DNA of 64,000 bases, from positions 1,240,001 to 1,304,000 of the forward strand of contig JABRWF010000008.1 in assembly GCA_018343915.1 (NCBI GenBank), written 5' to 3'. Source of the stretch: Agroathelia rolfsii (Eukaryota > Basidiomycota > Agaricomycetes > Amylocorticiales > Amylocorticiaceae). The position numbers were made by a program, and so were the translations under genes. This document shows, one piece after another, positions 35,590-49,100 of the stretch (position 1 is the stretch's first letter; each line of letters starts with the position of its first letter). A model generated the notes under the pieces. It saw nothing but the letters and a program-made list of their open reading frames with translations, ran no database searches and was not told the origin of the DNA.

Positions 35590-38000
35590 GGAGAAAGGTC
35601 AGTTGATGTTGTTAGCTGGAGGCCTCAATAGTCGTGAAGAGAGTAAAGATGTCTTGATAATCGTACTTTACTGCATGCATGCCTCGCTACAGTCAATGCC
35701 TCACGATCATTGCGGCATTTGAATCGGCCATGCTTCATGGGCGGCAAGAAGCGACTAAGGCCATCAGTTGTAATTTACCCAAAACCAAAAGAGTGGGTGC
35801 GATAAAGGGCTTGCATTGTGTTTTTGATTTTTGTTGTGCATGTGTAGACTTCTGATGTTCTATCCCAGCTCAAGACGGGCGCTGTGTGCCGTTCAAAGAC
35901 TAAAACTCGGATAACGCACTCTCCAACCAGTCGCGTAGACGCCCAAACATCAAGGAGCAACACATATTATCCAGTCTTATGCAAAACATGCTGTCAGATC
36001 TAAGCAGTCATTCATTGAGGATTAGAATCCATGTTCAGGCTACCAACTCCAACTTGCGCGGCAGTGTTCATTTGATTGACAGTTTGATCGACATCATCAG
36101 CCGCAATTTATCCAAATCGGAGCAAACAGGTGCCGTAGGACATGTTTCTATTGGATTTCATTCTCTAATGACATTTCTTGCCTGTCATTGACTAATCCTG
36201 AGCGGTTCACATTGGCCGTATCTTTGATGAATGACACGGCTCACACTCGCTATTTGACCGAGTCCTTTGCAGCCTCAGCTCAGTACTCAAGCTATTAGTA
36301 CATAGTGCTCAACCGTGGCTCTGATAACTTGAATTTATCACCGCTCCATGCCAACTCCTGCTCTTGATTATGTTAATCGATCTATGCCTCGTTCTTGTTT
36401 TCGAAGAACACGAGCACTCTAACAATCGTGCACGTACCTCTTTGCATTGTTAGCCTTTGTCATTGCTCGGCCCTGATCACAGCCTCAGCGTCATGACGAC
36501 TCGGATCCCTGTGATGCTTACCTATCCTACCCAATCTGCCTTCCCATCTCAATAATTGTGCTTTTGTCCTTTTCTATCTCCAACATTTCATAGCGGCTTC
36601 TGAGCCCTTTCCAAGTCTAGCAAAAAAGTGGAGATCATCTAATCTAAAGTCGGTCATGAATAACATAAATATAGCAGTGGCATATACTGATTACCCATCT
36701 TTAACTGCCTTTCCGACGTTGATTTCAAGTCTGCATAACCACTTTAGGTACCGCATATTCTCCATCGATATCTTAACCTTGAAGATATGCTAAAATATGT
36801 ACTTTGTGCTCATCTCAGTGCAAATACTATCTTCGGGTAGAATGCATATAAGTAAAAATTCCCTTTCAATTTCAATGACTATGGCTGTTTGGTTATTGTA
36901 AATCAATTCCACCACCACGCCAACACTGAGTATAGTCATCCTGAGTATCGAGCCGTCTGTAAGCTCCTCAAACTACGCTACTTCCTTTTGGCTGCATTGC
37001 GCATATTTATTCCCGTCTATCTCACTTCTTTTATCATAAACAATCATAATGTATGCGGTAGCCCCGCTGCACAGATACTCTATTCATGCACATAATTGAT
37101 TTCTACAAGCACATTATCTCTTATTTTTCCATTACCCTTCTGGGCACCCGGTTGTTCACCGCCACTAGGAATCGTATTTCATTCATCAAAGGAGAAATGA
37201 GGGGTTCAGGTGCACCCACTATGAGACCTGTGTGCTCACTCTCGACGCTATTCCCACTAGTATGGATATCATCCGCTGAGGTGTATGAAGAATTGGTCCT
37301 TGATTGCCTTCATGAGCCGAATATCTCTCACCCGTAGGCCTTTCTTCAAGTTCTCATTCGCATCTGACCGTTTCTATCATTGCTGGCGCTCAATACCCCA
37401 GCCATCCGAATAAGAGTAATATCCTGAATGTTACCCAGATCAATTATGAATCTATCAATTTAAATAGAATTCAGCCCCTTGTACTATACTCTGTTATTAT
37501 CCACGACCTGGCAGCCCATCTCGCACACCAAAAATGCATGGCCTTCAACTGGTGTCGACGTTGGATTACCTTTGATTTATTCTATTTTTGTTGGATTTTT
37601 TATATATGCGAAGACAGGGGTCAAGCATCTCTTGAAAATCTATGGATGATAGTATCCATAATGTCATTTTTTTGCTAGAGCCTTCTTACCTGTAAGATGC
37701 TGGTTTCGAGAGCTTGAAGCCGTAGGTATTGTATAGCATCATTACTATAATTATCATCATCATCGTTGTCATCGATATCATTGCCATCTCAATGCAGCTA
37801 ATGAAAATTCATATGAACAAGAATCGAATAAATACTTGTATACATATTATTGAACAAAAGAATAAAGAAACTAGGGAACACGTCAAAGTAAAAACCGCTG
37901 CTCGTATACGAGTTTACTGAACAGCTGATATGTACACTCCTATATACACTCGATATATTCGAAAAAAGAGAAAAGTGTGAGACTAGTGGCTTGGCTTCGG
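35590..38000. other. 5' flank of copy B (duplicated at copy D) and intergenic DNA
   Basis: 35590 to about 36690 is homologous to 46197-47260 upstream of copy D; for example both contain ACCAAAAGAGTGGGTGCGAT. The remainder to 38000 is AT-rich with no recognised gene. A TAT/ATC-rich patch lies at about 37738-37790. Confidence 0.6.
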
Positions 38001-40511
38001 CTACGGAACTGTGTTTACGTTGACATCAAGTTGTTCTAATTGATCCCAGAAGCTGGTGGGCCCCCGAATTCCTCCAGTGAGGCTAGGGGACCTGCTGTAT
38101 ACCCACGATAGCATTCTTGAGATGCTGAAAACGGGCCCATCGGCAGCACGCAGAGCAGAAGTGAGTCCACTCCGGCTGGCAGGAGGAAGATGTTGGTAAT
38201 TTCGGAGGACGTAAGCAATGATGTAATAGACACGCCGATCCGAACCAGCTCCTGCGGTGGTTTCCTCGGGGATTGGATTCCGGGTTTGCAACACCGTCTT
38301 GACTGCTGCGAGGAACGCTATATGGTTTTCCGCTGGTATTTTCACACCATACGCTCTGTTACCGTTTGGCCCCGAGTCGTATTCAAATATAGACCCCGCC
38401 ATGCGCCAGAAGATGTCCGTGGCCCTTTTGTATTCATCAGGCAAGAGGTTTACATCATCGCGTGAAGATGCTTCGTGTTCATTGGCAAGTTCATTGTATG
38501 CAACAATACGCTGCGCGATTGTCATGACATTTGTGATGGTATTACCTATCATTGCATTTGGGAAAATCAGTTAGCCATTTTTTTTAGAGGAATAACTCGG
38601 GCCGACATACCACTCTGATCTGAAGCAGCTATATCGTCAAAGAAGGAAAAGCTCTGATTTGGCCGATATGCTAGAAGGCCGACCATGGTGCTATAGCAAA
38701 CCTGAGTATCTTGCGTCATGTCTTTTGATGATTGAGGTAGAAGCTCGGTAAAAACGGTCAGGTAACGATGCAGTTGAGCCTTGGACTGAGTCATAATATC
38801 GATGGTGTCCGTATCCCGGTCATTTAACGCATCGGCATGAGAGTTGTACAGACCATAGCATAGCAAGAAAATGATGCATGAAATGCTCGGCGCGTAGAAG
38901 CCAGGGTGCATATCCGGCGATATGTAAGATTATGACTCAGAGTCTTGTAGCGTTTTGGCAAACGAAACAAAATACTCTGAGATTGCGTTGCGCGATAGCT
39001 CTATATTAGCTTTTTGAACAGCTTCCGCAAGCAGAGGGATTCTAGAGTCTCTATCCTCGCTGCCTTCTGTACTATATGAGAAAACAGTAACAAGGTCTTG
39101 GACGTCCCGGATGTTACCTATCCAGCCTGCTATTTTAGCATCCAGGCGCACCAGAGAAAGTAGTGCCAGAAAGTGTGCTTTGAACTTCATCATCGTGTAT
39201 TCCCTATTAAGTTTGCCCCTAATAGTATGGGGAATATAGTTGGAAGCAAAGGTATCTTTGGAAATCGTAGTTATAGAGCCCGGAAAATCGGAAAAACACT
39301 GCTCAATAAGGGTTGGAGAGACATGTGCGCGATCGATAAGTGATAGGAGGGATATGCTTCTATCTACTGCGCTTTGCCAGGGGTGATCCAACGAATTGAT
39401 TATGTCAACTTTGGACCAGTCGGCGTCAAACAAAGGTTCTACCGCATCTTCCAAAAAACCTTTTATCAAAATTTTGAGCTGTCCCGGCAAATCTTGATCC
39501 TTGGTAATTGAATCGGTGAAAGTCCTGAAGCGCAAAAAATATGACCGCAGACTGCATAAAAGTCCCCAAAGAATTAACCCAAACGTTGTTCGGTATGGTG
39601 AGCTACGTTCAAATGCGGGCATGATATATGTGCTGAAAGTACCAATAAATGCCCAGCATAAGAAGCCAATTGTTGTCTTTGCAATTGTTTTGTCCAGCTG
39701 CCAGAGCAGCACTTCTAGTCCAATGAAAAATAAAGCCAAGGCTAATGCCAGAAGGTCGCCTACATTTGATGTTAAACCTTCAAATGGTATCTGTGATAAA
39801 TGGTAGTCACGGTAAAGCCGAAGAGAAACGGCATCTCGTTCATGAATCACTTCCGTCCAACGCATGTATTGGCGCAGCCACTGCTTAATCAAAATCCCAA
39901 GTAAAACGGCACTAAGGGATAATATCAGGCTGGCAAACCATAATGATAAAATAGTAACAAGTGTTTTCGGCGGATTCGTTGTTGCTAACGAGACATTGGT
40001 GACTGGTGCAGTCTGTCTGAGTGAAATAGCGTATAGCTGACGTGATATGTCCAAGAGAATCGGAGTAGTCAATTGAGTATTGTCGGGTTACAACGTGGGG
40101 TAGACTTGGATAAGGAAGGCTGTTAAAATGGTAGAGAAGAGGCCTGCCTACAGAGCTAGGTTTAACCACAAAAACAACAGAGTGGAAGTGCTGAGTATTA
40201 TCAAACTCACAAAAGTCAAGAGGGAATCTATGTATTTCTCGATTTTTTTGAAGCGTTTACTATCGAATTCTTCGCATTGCTTGTAAATTTCGCGCCATGT
40301 ATCTGAGCTAGTGGAGGACCTGGGCTGGCTTGTCCCGTGATCGTTACTATTATGGTGATCTTTGTTTTTGCTTTTCGGCTGTATAGAAACTTAAACTAAA
40401 TATGATTATCTTCTACAAATTAGATGCATTACAACCCACATTTCCGAAATTGACAGATTCCATGCTTATGACGTAGTCTTCTTGCCCGCTTGATGAAGAA
40501 CTTTGAGACAT
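38001..40511 (-). pseudogene. DUF6535-type membrane protein, copy C (two in-frame stops)
   Basis: Four exons on the minus strand: 40440-40511, 40211-40378, 38611-40147 and 38001-38545. The splice phases all agree and the total is exactly 774 codons, but two stops interrupt it. One is TAA at 40088-40090, where the sister copies have a Gln codon right after the first membrane segment. The other is TAA at 38930-38932, about 100 codons before the last intron. The start is short (MSQSSSSSGQEDYV), and the four middle N-terminal exons of the other copies are missing. Membrane motifs remain: ILSLWFASLILSLSAVLLG, ILIKQWLRQYMRW. The C-terminal domain keeps AYVLRNYQHLPPASRSGL. This is the most diverged array member and was probably long dead or on another branch. 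Confidence 0.75.
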
Positions 40512-43162
40512 AGGACAAACTGGGAATCGTTGGTATGTTGGTATATGTTTTCTTGATACAGAAATAGGATGCTTGGAGAGCACTTGTAAGACTCGGACGG
40601 CGGGTACTGCTCTAGTGTGAAACCATGATTTAAGTAGTACAGCAGCTATACAGTCCGCTGCTAATGTAGGGTGTAATCTTAATATGTCCATTTGCTTGTG
40701 TATCATGATAGGCGGAGGAAGTTTGCTCCGACGTCCGGATCCGCCCTAAAAACAAAGGTCGTATAGAATGCCTCATTCATATCGCAACCTTATTCATGCT
40801 GCATCTGCGGCTAACATGATCATCTGCAGTGTGTATTGACCCGATGGTGTGCATCAAGACATGGCTCAAACCTTGTTCGGAGCCGCATTTCGACGGCATG
40901 TGTTTTGAGCATCATCATGTGACTTGCAGTACATGTCTTACGCCATCTCTTCTGATCTAACCTGCATGACTAAGGGCAGCAATGCCTTTGACAGTTTTGC
41001 TTCCGACCAAAAATGCGTCGACAGCCCCCTGCACCAGTCAAGGGCGCGTGCTTCGGCTGCGCGCTCCACGATTATCAAATGCACTGGCAATGTATCCTAG
41101 ACAGGCTCTCCTGTTTCTATTCAACTTGAATTTCCAAGACTTTCACAATGCATCTCGCCCTGGACTTGAAGAAAGTATGTTGAGGCTCTGCGGTGACTAT
41201 TAGTAGTCTTTAATATCCTTTGTACCCTCAGCTCAGTACTCATTCCTCAAACGGGGCTCTCTAGCTTCCAGTTTCCGCTGGCAGCTCAAATAAGCGCCAG
41301 TGCTCTCTGATTGCATAGTTTGTTGCTCACCGCTGGTACTGGCAACTCTGCTTGTCTGAGTTCTCTGCACTCTCAGTGCTTATCTCATGATGCATCTATT
41401 AGCTGGCCACAAATCCCGTACAAGCTTTTCTTCTGGTTCTCGCTTGCTTATCGCTGATTTGCAAACGACTGCATGGCCGTCTAGTCGAATCATCTTACTC
41501 CCTCACCCTACTCGATATCCATGTTCACAGTAGGCCTGGTCGCGTAAACCACTGCACTATGTGTGCCTATTTTCTCTTTACATCCTACCTACTGAGTCCA
41601 ACGTCTAGGTAGGCTAACACCACCATCTCCGCAAATGCATTTTATATTGACGAGTTCGGGCGGCTTTGGGCTGTTGGTGGAATGTCTATACCTCATTTGA
41701 CTGCAAAATATGTACACTTATCACATCTCCCTGCAGCTATCCAAGTTAACCTTTACACAATTGTTTACTATAATCAAGATATCTCCTGCATCAGCAATCT
41801 CTGCAAGTTTTTCATAGCATGAGACCACACGATTGCTACCGTTCAACATACCCGACTCTCACCTTTGGCCTTATCGACTTATGACTTCATGTGAGCTGGA
41901 TCTTTTTGCACTTGACTATTCCTAGCTTCATCGCGCTACTCTCTATTAAATCTCAAAGGGCTGCGCATGGATGACCCAAATGTATAAACCCTTTTTGACC
42001 ATGTTCCTGATGTTCGTAACGTGCACCCTTACGACCTGCCCGGCTTATCTAATATTTCTGTTCTCGTCCAGAACACGGTCCCGCCTCAATTTTTCATTGC
42101 TTCCAGCAACCCCGAAGCCTTATACCAGAGCTATCGAAGGCGCGATAATCATCCAACTTAGGATTCGAGTCATTCACAAACAGATTGAACACATTGGCAG
42201 CATACATATACCGCCGATCCATAAATTCCATCACCATTTTTATGCCAGTATCAAGTCGGTGACCCCTAGGATGCTCATTTTGGGTATGGCATATCTTATC
42301 GTTTTACCCTACCGGTCTCGCCTACTCTGCGCCACAGCCTGAATATAGGTCAAGCGGCCAGGGGCTCTTGCTGTGGGATTTGCCACATCTACATCGGCAT
42401 GGCTTTCTCAGCGTATGTTAATAACCTAGGGTTCCTGATTGAATCTATGAGTTGGTCCTTCTTTATCTCCTCAGCATTCCCATCAAGTCCTTATCATTCT
42501 CGTTTCCAATTCTTACAAGCTGCCGGTACTTGGGTGGTTGCCTCAACCATTATATTAGCCCGTTTTACACCTGTGGGCTATGTCCATGCTCGTTTGTTAG
42601 CCCGAGAAAGTATGTATGTTTGATGCATTCATTATTGCAGACTGCCGGGAACAGGAACGTCGTAGTTGGGATGCAGCAGTAGTTGGCGCATCAATCGTTC
42701 TATACTAATAAGCTCATTTTGTTGGATGCGATGCGATTGCAAGGGATACCATTCGATGGTGGGACATTCGACTCAACTACTGCACCCTCTACAAGTGGGC
42801 AATATGGCAATACCAGCAAAATATCTCGACACCGATGGATATGCACATGGTTGACATCCATCAACATTGCATCAACCCTGGATGCTTGATGTGCTCTTAC
42901 AGCCAGTAGCACACCCCTTGAATATATATTTTCTTGGTAGATACTCTCTATTTATTATTTCGTATGAGCAACAATGTTTTATTGCAATCGATTCTAAATA
43001 TTTACTCATATGATAGTAAAAAAGACCGGCCATACTATAACAATTGTAATGTACCCCAATACACTGAGTAAATCTATGAGCACGGCAGGTAGGCGTTCAG
43101 GAGATAGGAAATGCGCATATACGTATCACTTCACTACTGAGTAACACCACAAACACGGAAGA
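40512..43162. other. duplicated intergenic block (C-D), homologous to F-G block
   Basis: 40750-41180 resembles 60780-61470, and about 41350-43160 resembles both 55080-57700 and 61600-63370, in the same orientation relative to the genes. For example CTGTGATGTTCGTAAC-type DNA followed by GTGCACCCT occurs in the first two blocks, and the third keeps the same order. I see no intact gene; the open frames differ between copies. CTTCTGGT at 41430-41437 is the unoccupied target of the hAT insertion found in the F block. Confidence 0.6.
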
Positions 43163-46100
43163 TTAGTTGGGTGACTCAGGCTCAGGGGTCGGATTGGTTT
43201 CAGGCTGGATAGGTTCCAGTGCACTCCAGAATGCTGATTTATCCCGAATTGCGTGAAGATCCTCAGGAAGCTCGATGTAATCAAATTTAGACAACATTCC
43301 GCCAATGTCAATGACCCTTCCTTCGTCGGCCTTCCGGAGGGTAGAGACAAAACCGTCCGGCAGGTATGAGAGGTGCCGAAGCACATATGCAGGCAAGTAA
43401 CGGAACTGCCAATCCCGGTAATAGACATATTGGCTGTCAGCCGTAATATCTACTTTCAATACCGTCTCAACTGCTGCAAGGAATGCTTTACAATCTTCGG
43501 TTGGGATATTTGGATGAATTTGAACGTCCCAGCCGAAGATAGGTGCGACTATGTCCCAAAAAACTTGGGTCAATCTCTGTATTTTGCTGCGGCGCTTGTC
43601 ATCTAATGGACCTGCATCGACTAGAGACGATTCCTCTCTATTACGTTCAAGATAGCACTGTGAGGCTTTCATTAAAACCGTAGGATTGATATCTGATAAG
43701 TGATCTTAGAAAAGTATGTTAAGTCGTGGAATCGAAACAGAGATGTGAGGAAACGTCATACCACTTGGGTTTGTACGAGCAAGGGCATAGAGGAAAGAGC
43801 GACGCTCCCAGCCAAAACCATTATAATATCTCAGAAGACCAATGATAGAAGTAAAGCGAGCTTGCGACTCCTGGCTTGTCATCTGCTCTGACTGTGCCAA
43901 TAGCTTTCCATACAATTCTCGCAAGCAATCGAAGGCCTGAGCGGCGGGATCGGTCTTAACATCAATGCTTCCAATGTTCCCACCAATCTGCGCATATTGA
44001 TAATCCGAGAAGTACCAGAGTGAAAAAAGAGTACGCAGAAGGTTCATTAGAAGATCAAAGTCCGTATCTTGAGAGAGCAGTTGCTGCGAGCCCAACAGGC
44101 CCTTTGTCAATGACAAAAAGTATGTTGAAAGCATGTTGCGCGACTGCTCGTTAGCTCTCCGAACGGCATTCGAAAGGGAATAGGCATCGATGTTTTTGTA
44201 CGCAGGCGGCAACGAGGCTTCATCCATGTCTTGAGTTCTGTCTGGGAGCGTTGCAACGAGGAGTTTCTCAAAGTCAACAATTTCCTTTCGTTCTTCCCAC
44301 TCTTTTTCGGAGCGCAGCAAGGAAAGTAGGGCGCAGCAACCAACGGTAAAACCTTGCCTCTGGCGTTTTTTTGCGCTGTCATCTTTCCATCCGTCGTCCC
44401 ATTCACGTTTGGGGAGAGCAACCGGAGTTCCGGGGAGGTCGGAAAGACATTGGCCAACAAGATCATCTGGAACAGCGCGGTGGGTAGTAAGCCAATGAAG
44501 CGATGTGAATCTGTCAATCGTGCTCTGCTGAAAGTCGTGTGGTAAGCGAAGCATGCTGTCCGAATTGATCCAGCTTGTGAAAAGCAATGGCCAGGTGCTA
44601 GAGTCATCTTCTGAGATATCTAACAACTCAGCATCGCTAAATTCGGAGAAAAAAGTTCTGATCCTGGACATCTTGACCGGCTCACCATATCGCCAATCCC
44701 ATGGGCGATCTTCCACTAACATGAAAGCACTTTTAGCGGAGGATATAACAGCTTGGATGGGAAACAAGATGCGTCGAAGAATGCGTCGAAGAAGAACTAC
44801 AAATTTTCGAAGAAATGACCCAAATGATGTCCGATATGGGCAACGTAGTATGAGTGCTGGTAAAGCTGTTGCAATGGTAGCAGCAAGTAGCACTAGACCT
44901 ACAAATGCCGTAGTAATGTGGGCAGTTGTTCCATTAATTCTCCAAAGCAGCACCGCTAGCCCAGCAAAGAATAGCACGAGGCCAACTTCAAGGCATTCCG
45001 ATATAACCGAGATGATCCAATCCACATGCCAGTTATCTAGGTCATGTCGGCGATAATAGCGAACATGGATGGCGTGTTGGAGAGGGAAAACGGTTGTCCA
45101 GCGCATGTACTCGCGTATCCATTGCTTGACGAGGATCCCGAACAAAGCAGCACCTAGAGACAGGATCAGGCTGACGAACCAAAGCGACGTGGTGGCGACA
45201 AGTGATTCGGGCTGTTCCACTGACGTGAGCGATACGTTGCTTGGAAATGCCTCTTGACTCAGCGAAAGGGAATGCAACTGATTTGACAAATCGAGGAGTA
45301 TCTGTGCCGAATGTTTGACGTTGTCTGGTTGCAGCTCGGTGTAGACTTGAACGAGAAAAGCCGTCAACACAGCTGAGAAAAGACCCGCCTAGAGATATAG
45401 ATTCAATCGTGGAATGGAAGCATGTAGGATTATCAAGACGCACAAAAACGAGAAGAGTATCGATGTATTTATCCGTCTGTTCAGCCCAATCTTCGTCGAG
45501 TTTCCTGTATTCGTCGTAGACGGTCACCCATCCATTCGTCTTGTCAATGTTTGGTTGTGAGTTCTCTTTAGTATCCTGCGTGGATAATCACAGTGATTAG
45601 ATATATGCAGCTGTTAATGTAAATGGGAGAAAAGACCTTTTTGGTATCAGCGGCATTGCCTGCATCTCGTTTCGACTCCAAAGGACGTCCTCCATCTTCC
45701 TGTGTCTTTGGCGAACTGTTCAGACCATTATTCTCGTCTCCGACGGTTGGGACATTTACAGGCCTCTCGGGTTGCTGTTATGATTGAGTGAGTCAGGAGA
45801 TGAAAATGAGGATGCATGATGACAGTTAACATACCCCAGTGCTGGCAGCGGCTTGTCGTTTCTCAGGACTAATGTTGTGTTCACTCTCCTCGCCTCTCGC
45901 TTGGTCGGATAAGCGGTTTTGCTCTTTCATGGCCGCCGTCTGAATATTTGTCTGCTCAGGTTTATGTATTATACAATGCAAATTTGTAAAACATACATTG
46001 CTCGACGAAGAAGAACCCGGCTTTTTCTGTCCGAGGTAAGGAGTATCGCTCTTGATATTGTTATCCTGCCAAGAAAGGTAAGTAAAAGTATCCCAATGTA

Positions 46101-46196
46101 AAACGTGTTATAACTCACGTTCACTTGGCCAGGGCCACTGGGGGTCATTTCATGACTCTCAGGCTCAGTTGGCGGGCGATCAGAAGAGTCGGACAT
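43163..46196 (-). CDS. DUF6535-type membrane protein, copy D (complete)
   Basis: Exons on the minus strand: 46119-46196, 45997-46065, 45835-45954, 45637-45774, 45444-45575, 43762-45388 and 43163-43692, giving 897 aa in one frame. N-terminus MSDSSDRPPTEPESHEMTP, an acidic low-complexity region, then VTVYDEYRKLDEDW just before the membrane part. Four hydrophobic segments lie at about 180-200, 244-268 (SLWFVSLILSLGAALFGIL), 309-328 (ISECLEVGLVLFFAGLAVLL) and 336-357, then CPYRT. After the variable linker come SWINSDSMLRLPHDFQQSTI, SLHWLTTHRAVPDD and CLSDLPGTPVALPK. The last exon carries the C-terminal domain YLPAYVLRHLSYLPDGFVST. The 5' half matches copy B and the 3' half copy F, so the gene looks mosaic. 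Function unknown. Confidence 0.82.
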
Positions 46197-49100
46197 GGAG
46201 AAAGATCAGTTGAGGTTGTTAGCTGGAGGGCTCAGTAATGGTGAAGAGAGATGTCTCGACGACTGTGCTTTTCTGCATGCAGTGCCTCGCTACATTCAAT
46301 GCCTCATGATCATTGAGGCACTTGAATCGGCCATACTTCATGGGCGGCAAGAAGCGACTAAGGCCATCAGTTGTAATTTACCCAAAACCAAAAGAGTGGG
46401 TGCGATAAAGGGCTTGCATCGTGTTTTTTGATTTTTGTTGTGCATGTGTAGACTTCTGATGTTCTATCCCAGCTCAAGACAAGCACCGTATGCTGCTCAA
46501 AGACTAAAGCTCAGATAACGCCCTCTCCAACCAGTTGCGTAGGCGCCCAAACATCAAGGAGCAACATGTATTATCCAGTCTTATGCAAAACACGCTGATA
46601 GATCCAAGCAGTCATCCAGCGAGGATTGGAATTCATGCTGAGTCTACCGACTCCGACTGAGTTCATGTCCATTTGATTGACAGTTTGATTGACATCATCA
46701 GCTGCAATTTACCCAAATCGGAACAAACAGGCGCCGGAGATGTTTCTATTGGATTTCATCTTCTAATCACATCTCATTACTGATCCTGAGCGGCTCACAT
46801 TGGCCGTATCTTTGATACATGGCTCGCACTCGCTGTTTGACCGATTCCTTTGCAGCCTCAGCTCAGTACTCAAGCTATTGCTATTAGTACACAATGTTCA
46901 GCCGGGGTTCTGACAACTTGAATTCATCATCGCTCCATGCCAGCTCCTGCTCTTGATTATGTCAACCGATATAGGCTTCAATCTTGTTTTTTTGCGCGAC
47001 TGGCATTCAGACCCTGACAAAGAACACGAGCACCGGGTATGCACTTCTCTGCATTGTTCGCTTTTGTCATCGCTCGGCCCTGATCAAGGCCTCAGCGTCA
47101 TGATGGTCCCCGTAATGCTTGCCAGTATGCCCTCCCAACCCAAGAATCCTGATTTTGCCTTAACAGTCTCCAACGCGTCGTAGCGTCTCCTGAACTCATG
47201 CCAGGGCTAGCATAAGAGTGGAAGCCATCTAATCGACATGACCACAACAACGGCATATATCAATTGCTCTTCTTCTGAGCGGGCCTTTGCTAGTGGCGGC
47301 GGGGATAGTCTTGCCGGTCGGTCCGTAGGCCGATTTAGATGTATGTTTTCTGCCGAAGGAGGCACGACGCCGGCTCGCGTCCCTCCGGAACCGCCATCAT
47401 CCCCCGCTGGCTCTCGCTTTTTCAAATCCACCCGCCACTCCCTCTGTGTTCAGCCAAGAAGAGGTAACATCTAGGCCTCCTGTATGACCCTAAATTCCAC
47501 CTTTGCTCAACCGAGTATATGCTTCACACCTAGCCTTGGCCTGTCTCAAACCGTCGGGCCGCCAGAGAAGTGACGCAGCGAGGCGTTCCCACCCGCCCGC
47601 GCTGCTCACCTCTCTCTCCACAGGTTTCTATCCGGCCGGGGCTCGAAAAGCGCTTCGTACCTTTCCCCCATCCACTGCTGTCGCTACTCTCTACATACAG
47701 GCCAGCCAGCCCATCAAGAAATGCCAAAGAGGAACCCCCCTTTCTGCTGCCAATCGTTGATGTCATCTTTTCAAGTTGGCCCAAGTGCTCTTCATCCTGT
47801 CATCTGCAAAAGGGCTAAAATACGCGCTTACCCTGTCTCTTAATACTATATACATTCTGGTTTGGCGCTTTAGCATGCCATTTGTGATTTCTCTTACCAG
47901 GTCTGATGCTCCACTGGGCTTCTCTAGCAGATACCTTGCCATCCTACTTTCTCCCTCATGAAAAATCCTCCTTTAGCTACAGCTGGTAATCAACAGCTCA
48001 TAAGCTTTCTTCTTGTCTGCATCTATTAATCACTTGTACTCTGGTGGCCTGGCCTGATCTGCTCACATTTCATTCCTGTTCTACATCTGCTCTCCCTCTC
48101 TTGCACAACCTGTTAGGGGTGCGACGGGCGCTCAGAGACGGCGACGAGACCTCTGCATGCCCGACACTCGTCTCGTCATTGCCATTAATCCTCATTGACG
48201 CGCCTGTTAGTGGACCATCCATGCTTTGCATTTCCGTTTATTTTCTCGTGCCTCCTCTATTCATTTCACCCAATCATCAAATAATTTTTCTTTTATCTTA
48301 TTCAAGCCTCATTCCCGCTGTAGAGACCTGGTTGTTCACCATTCCATAGTGCATGGGTACTTTTTTTGTTTTTCGCCCGCCAAGTCCAGCATTACTTAGA
48401 TCATGGCCGACTCGTCCGTACCCCCTTACTCTATAGGTTATACCGGCTTCAAGTCATAGGCGGCTTATTATGCCTTACGCTGATGGAAAGTAGATGAATA
48501 CTGCTAATATTTGAATCCGAATATTTGAAATGCCTTTGCAAGCGTCGTTCCATTTTCATCTTGGTTCCGTACTGCGTCCTTTTTTCTCCTCGTGAGATTT
48601 TATTATCGCTTTAGTATAGATACATGTTGATCTTACTCGATGTACCGTATGCGTTTGTAACCCCTCCCCCCCCCCCCCTACACGTAGTCAATCAAGCGAT
48701 TTCAGCAAATTAGGCTGCCGCGTGCCGCAACGAATTTTAACAAATTCTTGCATACACCTTGACTCCTAAGCCCATTCACTTTCTCAAAATACACCTGATG
48801 CTCCAAATGACACGACCAATGGGCAACCTGTGCAAGGTTTTTGTAGCACATCACAAATACACTCTATCGCTCGACAAACTCTATGCCTAGCTCGGATTCT
48901 ATCGATTTCAAAGTATACCTCCGTTGTTGGTAAGCTCCGTCTTTGCTCATGGATGACTGCTTCGTGTCATGATCTCATTCCCGACCAGATTCTGATGAAG
49001 AGTGCTTTAGTAATCGAATATGTACTATGCCTCCCATGCTTATTTTTGATAGCAGTAACAAGCCCAACGCCATGATAATCCTGATGACGTCGAATCGCAC

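Noticed and set aside
41971..42342. 123-aa frame in the C-D block
   Set aside because: The homologous DNA in the F and G blocks carries stops and indels in that frame, so it is not under coding constraint.
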